A stretch of 64,000 bases of DNA from Lachnospiraceae bacterium (GCA_017455435.1 JAFTAU010000057.1:1-64000); one strand, 5' to 3'; positions 1-9,103 are shown, numbered from the stretch's first letter. Program-made: numbers and translations. Notes: a model not told the origin generated them from the letters alone.

Positions 1-28
1 AGCGCATGTCCTGTGTTATAGTAGCCAC
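1..28 (-). CDS. 5' end of a leftward gene, possibly an IS-type transposase (partial)
   Basis: Only nine codons lie in the window. Reading leftward, an AAGGAGG ribosome binding site (about 38-44) precedes a GTG start at 28 and the residues MATITQDMR. From memory, this beginning resembles integrase-core transposases of Clostridia that start MATITQ(D/E)MR; no search was possible. The sequences near 30-40 and 102-112 (cggaagacct and aggctcttccg) are loosely inverted. The presence of a gene start is well supported by the ribosome site; its identity is a guess. Confidence 0.35.
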
Positions 29-171
29 AACGGAAGACCTCCTTATGATAAAGTTTTTTGTGGTGAACTAACTATAACATAAGTCAGGCTCTTCCGTTTA
101 CTTATTCAGTTGTGATGTAACATATGTATTGTAATCCTACAATAGCAAAGCTTATCGCCGTACCGCCTCTA

Positions 172-199
172 TTTACAACCGATAATAATTTGTTATAAT
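172..199 (+). promoter_or_regulatory. Probable sigma-A promoter of the Na/Pi symporter gene
   Basis: A TTTACA -35 box (172-177) and a consensus TATAAT -10 box (194-199) are separated by 16 bases, about 40 bases before the start codon at 241. Confidence 0.6.
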
Positions 200-240
200 G
201 CTATTTGGCAAAAGTCGGGTTAAAGGGGAGTGAATGAAAA

Positions 241-2073
241 ATGAACGTATTTGACATTATTTCTATATTCGGAGGACTGGCCCTGTTCCTGTACGGAATG
301 AGGATTATGGGCGATGGTCTTAAGAGCACATCTTCCGGAGCGTTTCAGAGCGCCATCGGAAGAGTCACCAATAATCCTATCATGGGATTTCTGCTGGGAC
401 TTGCCGTAACGGCGGTCATTCAGAGTTCCACCGCCACTATCGTTCTCACGTCCGGTCTTGTCGGCGCGGGAGTCATTACCCTTCATCAATCCATCGGTAT
501 CATTATCGGCGCCAATGTAGGTACCACGGTCACCGGCCAGATCATCAGACTGCTTGATATAGATTCGTCATCGAACAGTTGGACCAGAATCTTCACCCCG
601 GAAATTCTCGCTCCCATTGCCTGTATTATCGGCATTGTCTGTATAATGGCGCTCAAAAAGCTAAGGCATTCCTCTACCATCGGTACCATTGCCATAGGCT
701 TCGGCATTCTTTTTACGGGTCTTCTCAACATGACCGCCGCCGTGGAACCGCTTTCATCTTCAAAGGCGTTTTCGGATTTGTTCCTAAGCCTTTCCGACAA
801 TCCCGTACTTGGCTTTCTTGCCGGTACCGCCGTCGCTTTCACTTTACAGAGCTCGTCCGCCACGGTTGGTATTCTGCAGGCTCTCTCCGTGACAGGGCAG
901 TTATCCTTTAGTTCGATTTACGCGATATTATTCGGCATTTATCTAGGCGACTGTGTAACCACCGCTATCGTCTGTTCCATAGGTGCCAAGGCGAATCCCC
1001 GCAGAACAGGTATTATTCATCTCATGTTCAATCTCAGCGGCATGCTGCTCATGCTGATCGGCGTTGTCGTTTTGCGCAATTTCACGCCGCTTCTGGACAG
1101 TATCTGGAGCGCGCCCATCAATTCCGGCGGCATAGCGAACACCAATACCGTTTTCAAGCTTGCCGGCGCTGTGCTGTTGCTCCCCGTCTGCGGAGTGTTT
1201 GAGCGCGCCAGTCTGAAGCTCATAAAGGACGACCCTCACACCGGTCGAGTAGGCGAGATAAAAAGCATTATCGCCGGTCTGAACCGGACTCTGTACCGCT
1301 CGCCCGTGCTGGCGCTTGCCGCCGCGCACGGCACCATTTCAAAAATGGCGGGATTGTCCCGCGCAGGTGTTGAAAAAGCATTTGAAACCTTTGACAAATT
1401 CGACCAAAAGACCGTTGATCTGGTAAACGAGGGTGAAGGCTTTATCGATACGCTCGCTGACAGAACCAGCAGTTATCTTATAAACCTTTCGCCCAGCATT
1501 CGCCCGGACGAAACATCCAGAAACGAACAGCTCAATTACTATATTAAATGTATCAATGAATTTGAAAGAATAGGAGACCACGCCGTAAATCTGACCGAAA
1601 ACAGCGCTAATCTGAATGAGCGCGGCACGGCGTTTTCCAAAACCGCCCTCGGTGAAGTGCGCGTTATCGGCGAAGCGCTGAAGGAAATAATGGGATACGC
1701 GCAAGCGGCGTTTGAGAGCATAGATCTTGACGCGGCGAGGCGTATAGAACCGCTGGAAGAGGTCGTGGACGATATGGTTGTCGCTCTCAGGGAAAACCAT
1801 CTGAAGCGACTCCGCGACGGAAGATGCACGATAGACGCGGGCTTTGTCTTTCTTGACTTCCTGGTCAATGTTGAGAGAATATCCGACCAGTGCTCCAATA
1901 TCGGCGTTTATACGCTGGCGGAGCATGATCCCGTGATCGCGATGAAACAGCATGATTATCTGCGCGAGCTTCATCAGGGCAGCGACGAATTCTTTAATAC
2001 TCAATATAAGGAATGCCGCGAGCGCTATTTCAAAAAGCTCGCCGAGGTCGATAAGGAGATAACCCTGAATTAA
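241..2073 (+). CDS. Na/phosphate cotransporter family protein with C-terminal PhoU-like domain
   Basis: This is an integral membrane symporter of the Na/Pi-II type, expected to import inorganic phosphate with sodium. The first ~335 residues are hydrophobic segments arranged as two inverted halves, each with the family's QSS signature (residues 61-63 in VIQSSTATIV and 203-205 in TLQSSSATVG). From about residue 345 to the end it becomes helical and charged, as in PhoU, which usually couples phosphate transport to regulation. The length (610 residues) is normal for the fused bacterial form. A GGGGAG ribosome site lies upstream and the gene has its own promoter and terminator, so it is probably monocistronic. 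No other pho genes are in view. Confidence 0.9.
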   Translation: MNVFDIISIFGGLALFLYGMRIMGDGLKSTSSGAFQSAIGRVTNNPIMGFLLGLAVTAVIQSSTATIVLTSGLVGAGVITLHQSIGIIIGANVGTTVTGQIIRLLDIDSSSNSWTRIFTPEILAPIACIIGIVCIMALKKLRHSSTIGTIAIGFGILFTGLLNMTAAVEPLSSSKAFSDLFLSLSDNPVLGFLAGTAVAFTLQSSSATVGILQALSVTGQLSFSSIYAILFGIYLGDCVTTAIVCSIGAKANPRRTGIIHLMFNLSGMLLMLIGVVVLRNFTPLLDSIWSAPINSGGIANTNTVFKLAGAVLLLPVCGVFERASLKLIKDDPHTGRVGEIKSIIAGLNRTLYRSPVLALAAAHGTISKMAGLSRAGVEKAFETFDKFDQKTVDLVNEGEGFIDTLADRTSSYLINLSPSIRPDETSRNEQLNYYIKCINEFERIGDHAVNLTENSANLNERGTAFSKTALGEVRVIGEALKEIMGYAQAAFESIDLDAARRIEPLEEVVDDMVVALRENHLKRLRDGRCTIDAGFVFLDFLVNVERISDQCSNIGVYTLAEHDPVIAMKQHDYLRELHQGSDEFFNTQYKECRERYFKKLAEVDKEITLN

Positions 2074-2094
2074 AAACCAAAAATGACACGGCTG

Positions 2095-2122
2095 ACCGCC
2101 CCTGAAATAACGGGGCGGTTTT
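2095..2122 (+). terminator. Rho-independent terminator after the Na/Pi symporter gene
   Basis: A GC-rich hairpin has arms ACCGCCCC (2095-2102) and GGGGCGGT (2112-2119), followed by a short T run. Confidence 0.75.
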
Positions 2123-2150
2123 GTATACAAAAAAGATTTATGCATAAATT

Positions 2151-2164
2151 TTAAATATTATTCA
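2151..2164 (+). promoter_or_regulatory. Candidate ARG box, upstream copy
   Basis: TTAAATATTATTCA matches 12 of 14 positions of the classical ARG box core TGAATWWWWATTCA. It lies 100 bp before a better copy at the promoter. An ArgR gene is encoded in the same transcription unit, which makes this reading plausible. The call is by eye in AT-rich DNA. Confidence 0.4.
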
Positions 2165-2217
2165 AATCGGTCGTTTCCCCAAAAATAAAAAACTTTTGAA
2201 AAAATAATAAAAAACGC

Positions 2218-2246
2218 TTGACATATCTGCCGAGGGGTCATATAAT
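2218..2246 (+). promoter_or_regulatory. Consensus promoter of the amino-acid ABC transporter / argR unit
   Basis: A perfect TTGACA (2218-2223), a 17-base spacer and a perfect TATAAT (2241-2246) predict very strong transcription, which would need an efficient repressor to be controlled. Confidence 0.85.
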
Positions 2247-2250
2247 CCGT

Positions 2251-2264
2251 TGCATAATAATTCA
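2251..2264 (+). promoter_or_regulatory. Candidate ARG box over the transcription start
   Basis: TGCATAATAATTCA matches 13 of 14 positions of TGAATWWWWATTCA. It begins five bases after the -10 box and so covers the expected transcription start, a typical place for repression by ArgR. The argR gene is the last gene of this unit, so autoregulation by arginine is a reasonable inference. Confidence 0.5.
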
Positions 2265-2312
2265 AATTTGCCAATTAATACACAAAAACATGCAAAAAGG
2301 AAGGAGCAAATT

Positions 2313-3152
2313 ATGAAAAAACTTATCGCGATTATTATGTCAGCACTTATGATTCTTTCTCTCGCGGCCTGCGGAGAGGAAACGGAGACCACTGTCGCCC
2401 CCGAGTCTACCGAGGCTCAAAGCCAGGAACCCGATACCGGAGCGCCCGAGTCCCAGGAAGCGGCTGAGTTCACCACCGTTCAGCCCGGAAAGCTCATCAT
2501 GGCGACCAACGCATCATTCCCGCCTTATGAGTACACCGACGACGGAGACAACATCATCGGAATCGATCCGGAAATCGCTGCGCTTATCGCTCAGGAACTC
2601 GGCCTGGAGCTTGAAATCCAGGATATGGAATTCGGTTCAATCATCACTGCCGTTCAGACAGGAAAGGTTGACATCGGTCTTGCCGGCATGACCGTCACCG
2701 AAGATCGTCTTCAGAACGTAAACTTCTCCAGCAGCTATGCCAAGGGCGTTCAGGTCGTTATCGTTCCCGAAGGTAGCGAAATCAAGTCAATTGATGACCT
2801 CACAGGAAAGAAAATCGGCGTTCAGGAGTCCACTACCGGACACATCTACTGCGAAGATGATTTCGGCGCTGACAACGTAGTTGCATTCCCCAACGGCACC
2901 CAGGCTGTTCAGGCGCTTGTTTCCGGCAAGGTTGACTGCGTCGTTATCGACAACAACCCCGCGAAGGCGTTTGTAGAAGCAAACGAAGGACTTACCATTC
3001 TTGATTCCGCTTATGCCGACGAAGACTACGCTGCCGCTATTTCAAAGGACAACGAAGCTCTGCTCGCAGCCTTCAATGCGGTTCTCGATGCGAAGATTGC
3101 CGATGGCACCATCCAGGGAATAATTGACAAATACATCCCTACCGAAAACTGA
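2313..3152 (+). CDS. Polar amino-acid ABC transporter substrate-binding lipoprotein
   Basis: This extracellular binding protein delivers a polar amino acid to the membrane permease encoded next. An N-terminal signal sequence ends in the lipobox LAAC (Cys at about residue 20), then comes a Thr/Glu/Pro-rich linker, then a family 3 solute-binding fold with ASFPPYEY, the FGSII..VQTGKVDIGLAGM segment and IGVQESTTGH. The ATG at 2313 is chosen because GGAG lies just upstream and the signal peptide starts there; an in-frame ATG at 2250 would add a non-signal leader. The context with argR and candidate ARG boxes suggests arginine or another basic amino acid, but cystine or glutamine cannot be excluded from sequence alone. 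Confidence 0.9.
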   Translation: MKKLIAIIMSALMILSLAACGEETETTVAPESTEAQSQEPDTGAPESQEAAEFTTVQPGKLIMATNASFPPYEYTDDGDNIIGIDPEIAALIAQELGLELEIQDMEFGSIITAVQTGKVDIGLAGMTVTEDRLQNVNFSSSYAKGVQVVIVPEGSEIKSIDDLTGKKIGVQESTTGHIYCEDDFGADNVVAFPNGTQAVQALVSGKVDCVVIDNNPAKAFVEANEGLTILDSAYADEDYAAAISKDNEALLAAFNAVLDAKIADGTIQGIIDKYIPTEN

Positions 3153-3167
3153 TTATAATGTTTACGC

Positions 3168-3231
3168 GCGGAGGCGGATACTCTCTGTCTCCGCTTTTTA
3201 AGAGACGGGGGACGGTTCTTTGTCCCCTTTT
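3168..3231 (+). terminator. Two successive hairpins between binding-protein and permease genes
   Basis: The first has arms GCGGAG (3168-3173) and CTCCGC (3189-3194) followed by six Ts. The second has arms GGGGAC (3207-3212) and GTCCCC (3222-3227) followed by four Ts. They probably act as partial terminators or mRNA-stabilising stops, so that the binding protein is made in excess over the permease and ATPase. The second hairpin resembles a short element that I recall as common between genes in many bacteria. Confidence 0.6.
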
Positions 3232-3252
3232 CTCTCTGTTCAGGAGGTTTTT

Positions 3253-3981
3253 ATGCAGCAATGGTTTGAAGGATTCGCGGCGGATTTCAAACAGTCCTTT
3301 ATAGACGCCGACAGATGGCAGGCGCTGCTCTCGGGCCTCGGGACGACGCTGCTTATCACGGTTTTGGCGCTTGTGCTCGGCGTGGTTCTGGGCGTGCTTG
3401 TGGCGGTCGTCCGCTCCAGTTATGACCAGAAAAAGAAAAAGGGCGGAGTCCTGGGCATACTGAACAAGCTCTGCTATGTATATATTACCGTTATCCGCGG
3501 AACGCCCATGATGGTGCAGCTTCTCATTATGTATTTCGTAATAATGGCAAGTTCCACCAACACTGTCCTGGTGGCTACGCTTTCTTTTGGCATCAATTCC
3601 GGAGCGTATCTGGCGGAAATTATCCGCGGCGGCATTATGGCTGTTGACAAAGGACAGAGCGAGGCGGGCAGAAGCCTCGGTCTTTCTTATGTTCAGACGA
3701 TGCGCTTTATCGTGATTCCCCAGGCGGTCAAGACTATTCTGCCCGCCCTTGGAAACGAGCTGATAGCACTGCTCAAAGAGACTTCGATAGTCAATGTCAT
3801 CGGTATGAAGGACATCACAAAATGGGCGATCAATGTACAAGGGCGCACCTATCAGGCTTTTATGCCGTTCATCGGAATAGCGGCGGTCTATCTGATTCTC
3901 GTTATTATCCTCACAAAACTCGTATCTATGATGGAAAGGAGGCTTGCCAACGATGGAACAGCAAAAAGACACAATAATTAA
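3253..3981 (+). CDS. Amino-acid ABC transporter permease
   Basis: A membrane subunit of the HisM/GlnP type, 242 residues with about five transmembrane segments. It carries the cytoplasmic EAA loop that docks on the ATPase, visible as [20 protein letters not shown] followed by PQA. The start at 3253 follows CAGGAGG at 3241-3247. The 3' end overlaps the next gene by 29 bases, pointing to translational coupling. Only one permease is present, so the complex is probably a homodimer of this subunit. Confidence 0.9.
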   Translation: MQQWFEGFAADFKQSFIDADRWQALLSGLGTTLLITVLALVLGVVLGVLVAVVRSSYDQKKKKGGVLGILNKLCYVYITVIRGTPMMVQLLIMYFVIMASSTNTVLVATLSFGINSGAYLAEIIRGGIMAVDKGQSEAGRSLGLSYVQTMRFIVIPQAVKTILPALGNELIALLKETSIVNVIGMKDITKWAINVQGRTYQAFMPFIGIAAVYLILVIILTKLVSMMERRLANDGTAKRHNN

Positions 3982-4711
3982 GGTACAGGACCTCCACGTC
4001 ACATTCAGCGACCCGAGCCGCACGGTAAAGGCCATCGTGGGTCTTTCCACCGAAATAGAAAGAGGAGAGGTTGTAGTGGTGATAGGCCCCTCGGGCTGCG
4101 GAAAATCCACTTTCCTCCGAACGCTTAATCTGCTTGAAACGCCTACTTCGGGAAAGATTTTCTTTGAGGGCGCCGATCTCACCGACGAAAAGTGCGACGT
4201 GAATCTTCACAGGCAGAAGATCGGAATGGTTTTCCAGCATTTTAATCTTTTCCCCAATATGACCATCAAAAAGAACATGACTCTTGCCCCGGTGCAGCTT
4301 AAAAAATGTACTCAGGCGGAGGCTGACAAAAAGGCGATGGAGCTTCTTGTCCGCGTCGGACTTGACGACCGTGCAGAGGCCTATCCGCAGCAGCTTTCCG
4401 GCGGACAGAAGCAGCGCGTGGCCATCACCCGTGCTCTGATGATGGAGCCTGACGTGATGCTTTTTGACGAGCCTACATCAGCTCTCGACCCCGAAATGGT
4501 GGGAGAGGTTCTGGACGTTATGAAGGAGCTGGCGGCTGCAGGCATGACCATGGTTGTGGTCACTCACGAAATGGGCTTTGCCAGAGAGGTTGCCGACAGA
4601 GTGCTCTTCATGTCCGAGGGCAATATCACGGAGGAAGGCACACCGGATGAGCTCTTCGAAAACCCCAAAAACCAGCGTACAAAGGATTTCCTCGGAAAAG
4701 TGCTTCATTGA
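3953..4711 (+). CDS. Amino-acid ABC transporter ATP-binding protein
   Basis: The ATPase that powers the transporter (GlnQ/HisP type, 252 residues). Walker A is GPSGCGKST, the ABC signature is LSGGQKQR, Walker B is [12 protein letters not shown] and the H-loop is [16 protein letters not shown]. The ATG at 3953 is preferred because AAAGGAGG ends ten bases before it; an alternative TTG at 3944 would sit too close to that site. It overlaps the permease gene and is followed after 13 bases by argR, so the four genes read as one unit. Confidence 0.92.
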   Translation: MEQQKDTIIKVQDLHVTFSDPSRTVKAIVGLSTEIERGEVVVVIGPSGCGKSTFLRTLNLLETPTSGKIFFEGADLTDEKCDVNLHRQKIGMVFQHFNLFPNMTIKKNMTLAPVQLKKCTQAEADKKAMELLVRVGLDDRAEAYPQQLSGGQKQRVAITRALMMEPDVMLFDEPTSALDPEMVGEVLDVMKELAAAGMTMVVVTHEMGFAREVADRVLFMSEGNITEEGTPDELFENPKNQRTKDFLGKVLH

Positions 4712-4724
4712 CAGGAGATGACTT

Positions 4725-5201
4725 ATGCCCACAAAAGAAGAAAAAAAGAATCGCAATTCCAGAAAAGATGAGATACTGCGCCTTATCAAGACCGAAGAGA
4801 TCGGCACGCAGCAGCTTCTTTCGCGGCGCCTCAACGAAGAGGGCTACGAGGTGACGCAGGCCACGGTTTCCCGCGACATAAAAGAGCTGGGGCTGATAAA
4901 GGTTGCCAAAAAAGGCGGCGGCTTTGTCTACAAGACAGGCAAGGCGCAGCTCTCAGAGCAGATAAAGGCCAGATTTCATTCGCTTTTCCACGCCACAGTG
5001 CTTTCGGTGGATTACGCACTCAATCAGCTTGTTATCAAGTGTGAGCAGGGAATGGCAAACGCTGTCTGCGCCGCCATGGACCAGGGCGAATGGGACGGCG
5101 TCATCGGCTCCATTGCCGGAGACGATACTATCCTTATTATCTGCCGCACCGAAGATGCGGCCGCTGAGCTTTGCGAAAAGCTGGACGCGATAAGATCGTA
5201 A
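4725..5201 (+). CDS. argR: Arginine repressor ArgR
   Basis: A 158-residue arginine-responsive regulator. The N-terminal winged helix carries the DNA-contacting SR motif in ATVSRDIKELGLIKV. The C-terminal oligomerisation and arginine-binding domain ends with GSIAGDDTILIIC, the conserved GTIAGDDT segment. It starts 13 bases after the ABC ATPase gene behind AGGAG, so it probably shares the transporter promoter and may repress its own unit through the boxes near 2151 and 2251. In many Clostridia argR lies in a recN locus; linkage to an amino-acid transporter supports arginine as the transported ligand, but this is inference. Confidence 0.93.
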   Translation: MPTKEEKKNRNSRKDEILRLIKTEEIGTQQLLSRRLNEEGYEVTQATVSRDIKELGLIKVAKKGGGFVYKTGKAQLSEQIKARFHSLFHATVLSVDYALNQLVIKCEQGMANAVCAAMDQGEWDGVIGSIAGDDTILIICRTEDAAAELCEKLDAIRS

Positions 5202-5250
5202 AAAACAAAAAGCGCCATCCCCGCGCGCGAAGCACGAAAACAGCGTCGTG

Positions 5251-5323
5251 TGGGCCATTAGGGACTCGAACCCTAGACACCCTGATTAAGAGTCAGGTGC
5301 TCTACCAACTGAGCTAATGGCCC
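5251..5323 (-). tRNA. tRNA-Lys (anticodon CTT)
   Basis: Read leftward, the molecule folds as a full cloverleaf. The acceptor stem is GGGCCAT with ATGGCCC and discriminator A. The D arm is AGCTCAGTTGGTAGAGC, the anticodon stem is CCTGA/TCAGG around loop CTCTTAA with anticodon CTT, and the T loop is GGTTCGAGTCC. CCA is not encoded. It lies between argR and a transporter gene on the other strand. Confidence 0.95.
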
Positions 5324-5347
5324 GTGCTTTTTAAAAAAGCATTGACG

Positions 5348-5376
5348 ATTATACAGCAGTGTTTTATCATTTGCAA
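5348..5376 (-). promoter_or_regulatory. Promoter of tRNA-Lys
   Basis: On the minus strand TTGCAA (5371-5376), a 17-base spacer and a perfect TATAAT (5348-5353) lie about 25 bases before the tRNA 5' end. Confidence 0.75.
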
Positions 5377-5414
5377 GCATTTTTTTGCCTAAAAAACTGT
5401 TTTGAGGACGTTTC

Positions 5415-6299
5415 GTGAAAAAATATTTGAACAATCTGATTTTCCCGCTGACAGCCGCGATAATATGGGGAATATCGTTCCCCGCGCAGGCTATTTGCAT
5501 AAAATATATGACCGCGTTTTGGATAAACGGTTCGAGGTCTATCCTCGCGGCGCTTATCCTGCTGGGACTGTGTCTCATCAGAAAACGCAGATACAATTAT
5601 GAAATCGGAAAAACCTCCGATCTGATAAAAGGAAGCCTTATTTGCGGCACGCTGCTCTTTACCGCGATCAATCTCCAGCAGATCGGCATTGCCGATACCG
5701 CCTCGGGAAAAGCCGGCTTTATCACGGCGCTTTATACCGTGCTGGTTCCCGTAATCGGCGTTTTCCTCGGCAGAAAAGTCGCCGCCAAAACATGGGTAGC
5801 AATCGGGATAGCGGTGGTCGGTCTTTATTTCCTCTGCATCAAAGGTGATTTTACCGTGGAAAAGGGCGACGGACTGCTGATGGCCTGCGCGGTGTTTTTC
5901 TCGGTGCAGATGGTCATGCTCAGCATCTTCACGGCGAAAGTAGACCCCATTTCACTGAGCTGCGGACAGTTTTTTGTCACCGGTTTTTTATCGCTTATAT
6001 TCGCTTTCATTTTCGAGGACGCCTCCGCGCAGAATATCGGCGCTTGCATACTGCCGCTGCTTTATATCGCGGTCTTTTCGAGCTGTATTGGCTACACCCT
6101 GCAGGTGGTCAGCTTCAAAACCGGCAACCCCGCTGTTCTTTCGCTGCTTTTCAGCCTTGAGTCCGTTTTCGCCGTGCTCGCGGGAGCGGTAATTCTCGAC
6201 GAACGTCTCTCCTCGCGTGAGATAATCGGTTGCGCCATTATGTTTGCCGCCGTCATCCTCGCCGAGCTTCCCGGTAAAAAACAAACCGCCCAAGGCTGA
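5415..6299 (+). CDS. DMT (EamA) family permease
   Basis: A 294-residue membrane protein with about ten hydrophobic helices in two homologous halves, typical of the drug/metabolite transporter superfamily (EamA). The first half contains WGISFPAQAICIKYM and the second the AVLSLLFSLESVFAVLAGA motif of EamA domains. The substrate cannot be deduced; relatives export amino acids or metabolites. The start is GTG at 5415 with GAGGA upstream. It is transcribed away from the tRNA gene and appears monocistronic. Confidence 0.85.
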   Translation: MKKYLNNLIFPLTAAIIWGISFPAQAICIKYMTAFWINGSRSILAALILLGLCLIRKRRYNYEIGKTSDLIKGSLICGTLLFTAINLQQIGIADTASGKAGFITALYTVLVPVIGVFLGRKVAAKTWVAIGIAVVGLYFLCIKGDFTVEKGDGLLMACAVFFSVQMVMLSIFTAKVDPISLSCGQFFVTGFLSLIFAFIFEDASAQNIGACILPLLYIAVFSSCIGYTLQVVSFKTGNPAVLSLLFSLESVFAVLAGAVILDERLSSREIIGCAIMFAAVILAELPGKKQTAQG

Positions 6300-6419
6300 G
6301 TTTATCCAATGCCGGGGTTTTGGCAGATGGCCGGGCCCCGCCGCTTTTTTATATTTAGAAAAACTTTAAAAAAAGTAAATAATTAAAACATAGAACGCAA
6401 GAAAAAAATGTTTGAAATA

Positions 6420-6447
6420 TTGACTATTTTTTTATATATCGGATAAT
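6420..6447 (+). promoter_or_regulatory. Likely promoter of the aconitase-family gene
   Basis: TTGACT (6420-6425) and GATAAT (6442-6447) are spaced by 16 bases in a very AT-rich stretch, about 55 bases before the start codon. Other -10-like hexamers overlap it, so the exact box is uncertain. Confidence 0.5.
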
Positions 6448-6503
6448 ATAATCAAATAACTTTATTAAGTATTATTAAACTATTCCACAAGGAGAAAACG
6501 CTT

Positions 6504-8783
6504 ATGAAACTGTATGAACACGGCGCGTATCTCGTCAACGGCACTCAGCTCATTGAGGATGTCGGCGACGCTGCGCAGCAGGTTGCGGCTATTACCGGAA
6601 CCACTCCCGACAAGGAAGAAGCCAGAAAAGGCACTATGGCCTACGGCATTCTTACCGCGCACAATACTTCGGGTGACAATGAAAATCTCAAAATCAAATT
6701 TGACGCCATGGCGTCGCACGACATCACTTTCGTAGGTATTATCCAGACAGCCCGCGCTTCGGGCATGGAAAAATTCCCTCTTGATTATGTTCTTACAAAC
6801 TGCCACAATTCGCTCTGCGCGGTTGGCGGCACGATTAACGAAGACGACCACGTATTCGGACTTACCGCCGCAAAGAAATACGGCGGAGTTTACGTTCCCC
6901 CTCATCAGGCGGTTATTCATCAGTATGCCCGTGAAATGATGGCCGGCGTAGGCAAGATGATTCTTGGATCCGACTCTCACACCCGTTACGGCGCGCTCGG
7001 CACTATCGCTTGCGGCGAAGGCGGCGGAGAGCTCGCGAAGCAGCTTTGCGGCAGAACCTATGATATCAAGCGCCCCGACGTTATCGCCATCTACATGACA
7101 GGAAAGCCTCGCGTAGGCGTAGGCCCCATGGACGTTGCCATCGCTCTTGTCGGCGCTACCTTCAAATGCGGCTATGTCAAGAACAAAGTAATGGAATTCG
7201 TAGGCCCCGGCATCTCAAACCTGTCTACTGATTTCCGTATCGGCGTAGACGTTATGACCACCGAGACAACCTGTCTGAGCTCCATCTGGCGCACAGACGA
7301 GAACACCAAAGAGTGGTTTGACGTACACGGACGCAGCGAGCAGTATAAGCCCCTTGATCCCGCTCCTGTCACCTATTATGACGGTGTGGTCTATGTTGAC
7401 CTTGGCGAAATCAAGCCCATGATCGCGATGCCCTTCCATCCCAGCATGGCTTACACCATCGACGATGTTAACGCAAACCTCAAGGACGTTCTGCACGACG
7501 CCGAAGAGCGCGCGAAGATTTCTTTCGGCGACAAGGTACAGTTCAGTCTTCAGGACAAGATTGTCAACGGAAAGCTTTACACCGAGCAGGGACTCATCGC
7601 GGGCTGCGCGGGCGGCGGATTTGAGAATATCATGGCTGCGGCCGATATTCTGCGCGGCGCTCACATCGGCGACGACAAGTTCACCCTCAGCGTATATCCG
7701 GCTTCCACTCCTATTTACATGGAACTCATCAAAAACGGCGCTGCTGCCGACATCCTCGCTACCGGCGCAATCCTTAAGACCGCGTTCTGCGGACCTTGCT
7801 TCGGCGCGGGCGACACTCCGGCCAACAACGCTTTCTCAATTCGCCACGCGACCAGAAACTTCCCGAACCGCGAAGGTTCAAAGATTCAGAACGGACAGAT
7901 CGCTTCCGTTGCCATTATGGACGCCCGCTCCATCGCCGCTACCGCTGCGAACAAGGGCTTCCTCACCAGCGCGGAAGGCTTCGAAGGCTTCAAGAAATAC
8001 ACCTATCATTTCGATGGCAGCATTTATGCAAACCGTGTATATGACGGACGCGGAAAGGCCGATCCGAGCGTTGAGCTCGTAGAAGGCCCGAACATCAAGC
8101 CTTGGCCCAAGATGACCGCCCTCACTGAAGACGTAATGCTCAAGGTTGTTTCCGAGATTCACGATCCGGTTACCACTACCGACGAGCTCATCCCTTCGGG
8201 CGAGACGTCGTCATTCCGTTCCAATCCTCTCGGTCTCGCGGAATTCACTCTCAGCCGCAAGGATCCCGGATATGTTCCCGCCGCAAAGGCTGTTCAGGCT
8301 GTCGAGTATGCCCGTCAGGACGGCACCGCTCCCGCTGATTTCGCGGGCGCCTATGATGCTCTCAAGGCCGCGGGTCTCAGCGTTGACCCGCTCGGCACCG
8401 CTATCGGTTCCACTATCTTCGCTGTCAAGCCCGGCGACGGCTCCGCCCGTGAGCAGGCCGCTTCCTGCCAGAAGGTTCTCGGCGGATGGGCAAACCTCGC
8501 AAAGGAATACGCCACAAAGAGATATCGTTCAAACCTCATCAACTGGGGGATGATGCCTTTCCTTGTAGACGAACCCGACGATGCCCTTCCTTTCGCTCTG
8601 GGTGATTACGTATTCATTCCCGGCATCAGGAAGGCCATTACCGAGAAGAACGACAATATCAAGGCGTACGCTGTCAAGGCTGACGGCGCGGTCAAGGAGT
8701 TCACCGTTCATCTCGGCGACCTTACCGACGCGGAGCGCGACATCATCAAGGCCGGCTGCCTGATCAACTACTACAGAGGCTGA
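6504..8783 (+). CDS. Aconitase-superfamily hydratase (YbhJ-like)
   Basis: A 759-residue iron-sulfur (de)hydratase of the aconitase superfamily. The three likely [4Fe-4S] ligands are Cys368 (in GCAGGG) and Cys429/Cys432 (in [12 protein letters not shown]), spaced as in aconitases, and [20 protein letters not shown] is the active-site segment of domain 1. The C-terminal ~150 residues correspond to the swivelling domain. It differs from classical AcnA/AcnB and is closer to proteins called hydratase or YbhJ, whose substrate is not settled. It stands alone between its own promoter and terminator, with no citrate synthase or isocitrate dehydrogenase gene nearby. High use of C-ending codons suggests good expression. 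Confidence 0.85.
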   Translation: MKLYEHGAYLVNGTQLIEDVGDAAQQVAAITGTTPDKEEARKGTMAYGILTAHNTSGDNENLKIKFDAMASHDITFVGIIQTARASGMEKFPLDYVLTNCHNSLCAVGGTINEDDHVFGLTAAKKYGGVYVPPHQAVIHQYAREMMAGVGKMILGSDSHTRYGALGTIACGEGGGELAKQLCGRTYDIKRPDVIAIYMTGKPRVGVGPMDVAIALVGATFKCGYVKNKVMEFVGPGISNLSTDFRIGVDVMTTETTCLSSIWRTDENTKEWFDVHGRSEQYKPLDPAPVTYYDGVVYVDLGEIKPMIAMPFHPSMAYTIDDVNANLKDVLHDAEERAKISFGDKVQFSLQDKIVNGKLYTEQGLIAGCAGGGFENIMAAADILRGAHIGDDKFTLSVYPASTPIYMELIKNGAAADILATGAILKTAFCGPCFGAGDTPANNAFSIRHATRNFPNREGSKIQNGQIASVAIMDARSIAATAANKGFLTSAEGFEGFKKYTYHFDGSIYANRVYDGRGKADPSVELVEGPNIKPWPKMTALTEDVMLKVVSEIHDPVTTTDELIPSGETSSFRSNPLGLAEFTLSRKDPGYVPAAKAVQAVEYARQDGTAPADFAGAYDALKAAGLSVDPLGTAIGSTIFAVKPGDGSAREQAASCQKVLGGWANLAKEYATKRYRSNLINWGMMPFLVDEPDDALPFALGDYVFIPGIRKAITEKNDNIKAYAVKADGAVKEFTVHLGDLTDAERDIIKAGCLINYYRG

Positions 8784-8828
8784 GCCTCGACTATAAACAG
8801 TCATAAGGCTTATGCCCGATGACTTTCA

Positions 8829-8856
8829 GGACCCGCGGAAACGCGGGTCCTTTTTT
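8829..8856 (+). terminator. Terminator of the aconitase-family gene
   Basis: A nine-base perfect stem, GGACCCGCG (8829-8837) with CGCGGGTCC (8842-8850) and loop GAAA, is followed by six Ts. It marks the end of the core-like DNA before the AT-rich island. Confidence 0.9.
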
Positions 8857-8947
8857 GTGGGTTTTTATGGAATGCTCGGGATGGCTTTTAATGGACTGAC
8901 TTGCAAACCCCCGTGTAGGTATACAAGACTGTTAAATAACGCATTTA

Positions 8948-9103
8948 GTTGACTCGTCTGTTCAAGAGCAATGGTTGTTAGATTATTTCAAGAGTGAAAC
9001 GGAAGTAATAAGTTTATCATTCAAGAAAGCTGACGAGATAATAAAGGGACTACTGAAATCGATAGAAAGTATCGATCAAATCCTTAATAAACCATTGATT
9101 TAA
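8948..9103 (+). pseudogene. 3' remnant of an unidentified gene
   Basis: An open frame of 51 codons without a start ends at TAA 9101-9103. It encodes a charged helical tail (EQWLLDYFKSETEVIS, then SIESIDQILNKPLI). It begins just after a stop in the same frame, has no ribosome site, and is AT-rich like the island that follows. I could not recognise the parent protein. The rest of 8861-9115 holds nothing I can name. Confidence 0.35.

Noticed and set aside
1339..2145. Long antisense open frame opposite the Na/Pi symporter gene
   Set aside because: It lies entirely opposite a gene with clear family motifs, has no ribosome site and no domain; it is a shadow of GC-biased codon use.
5202..5250. Possible terminator for argR or tRNA-Lys between the two genes
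   Set aside because: Only a weak GC hairpin (about GCGC arms) with imperfect pairing could be drawn, so it is not listed as a feature.
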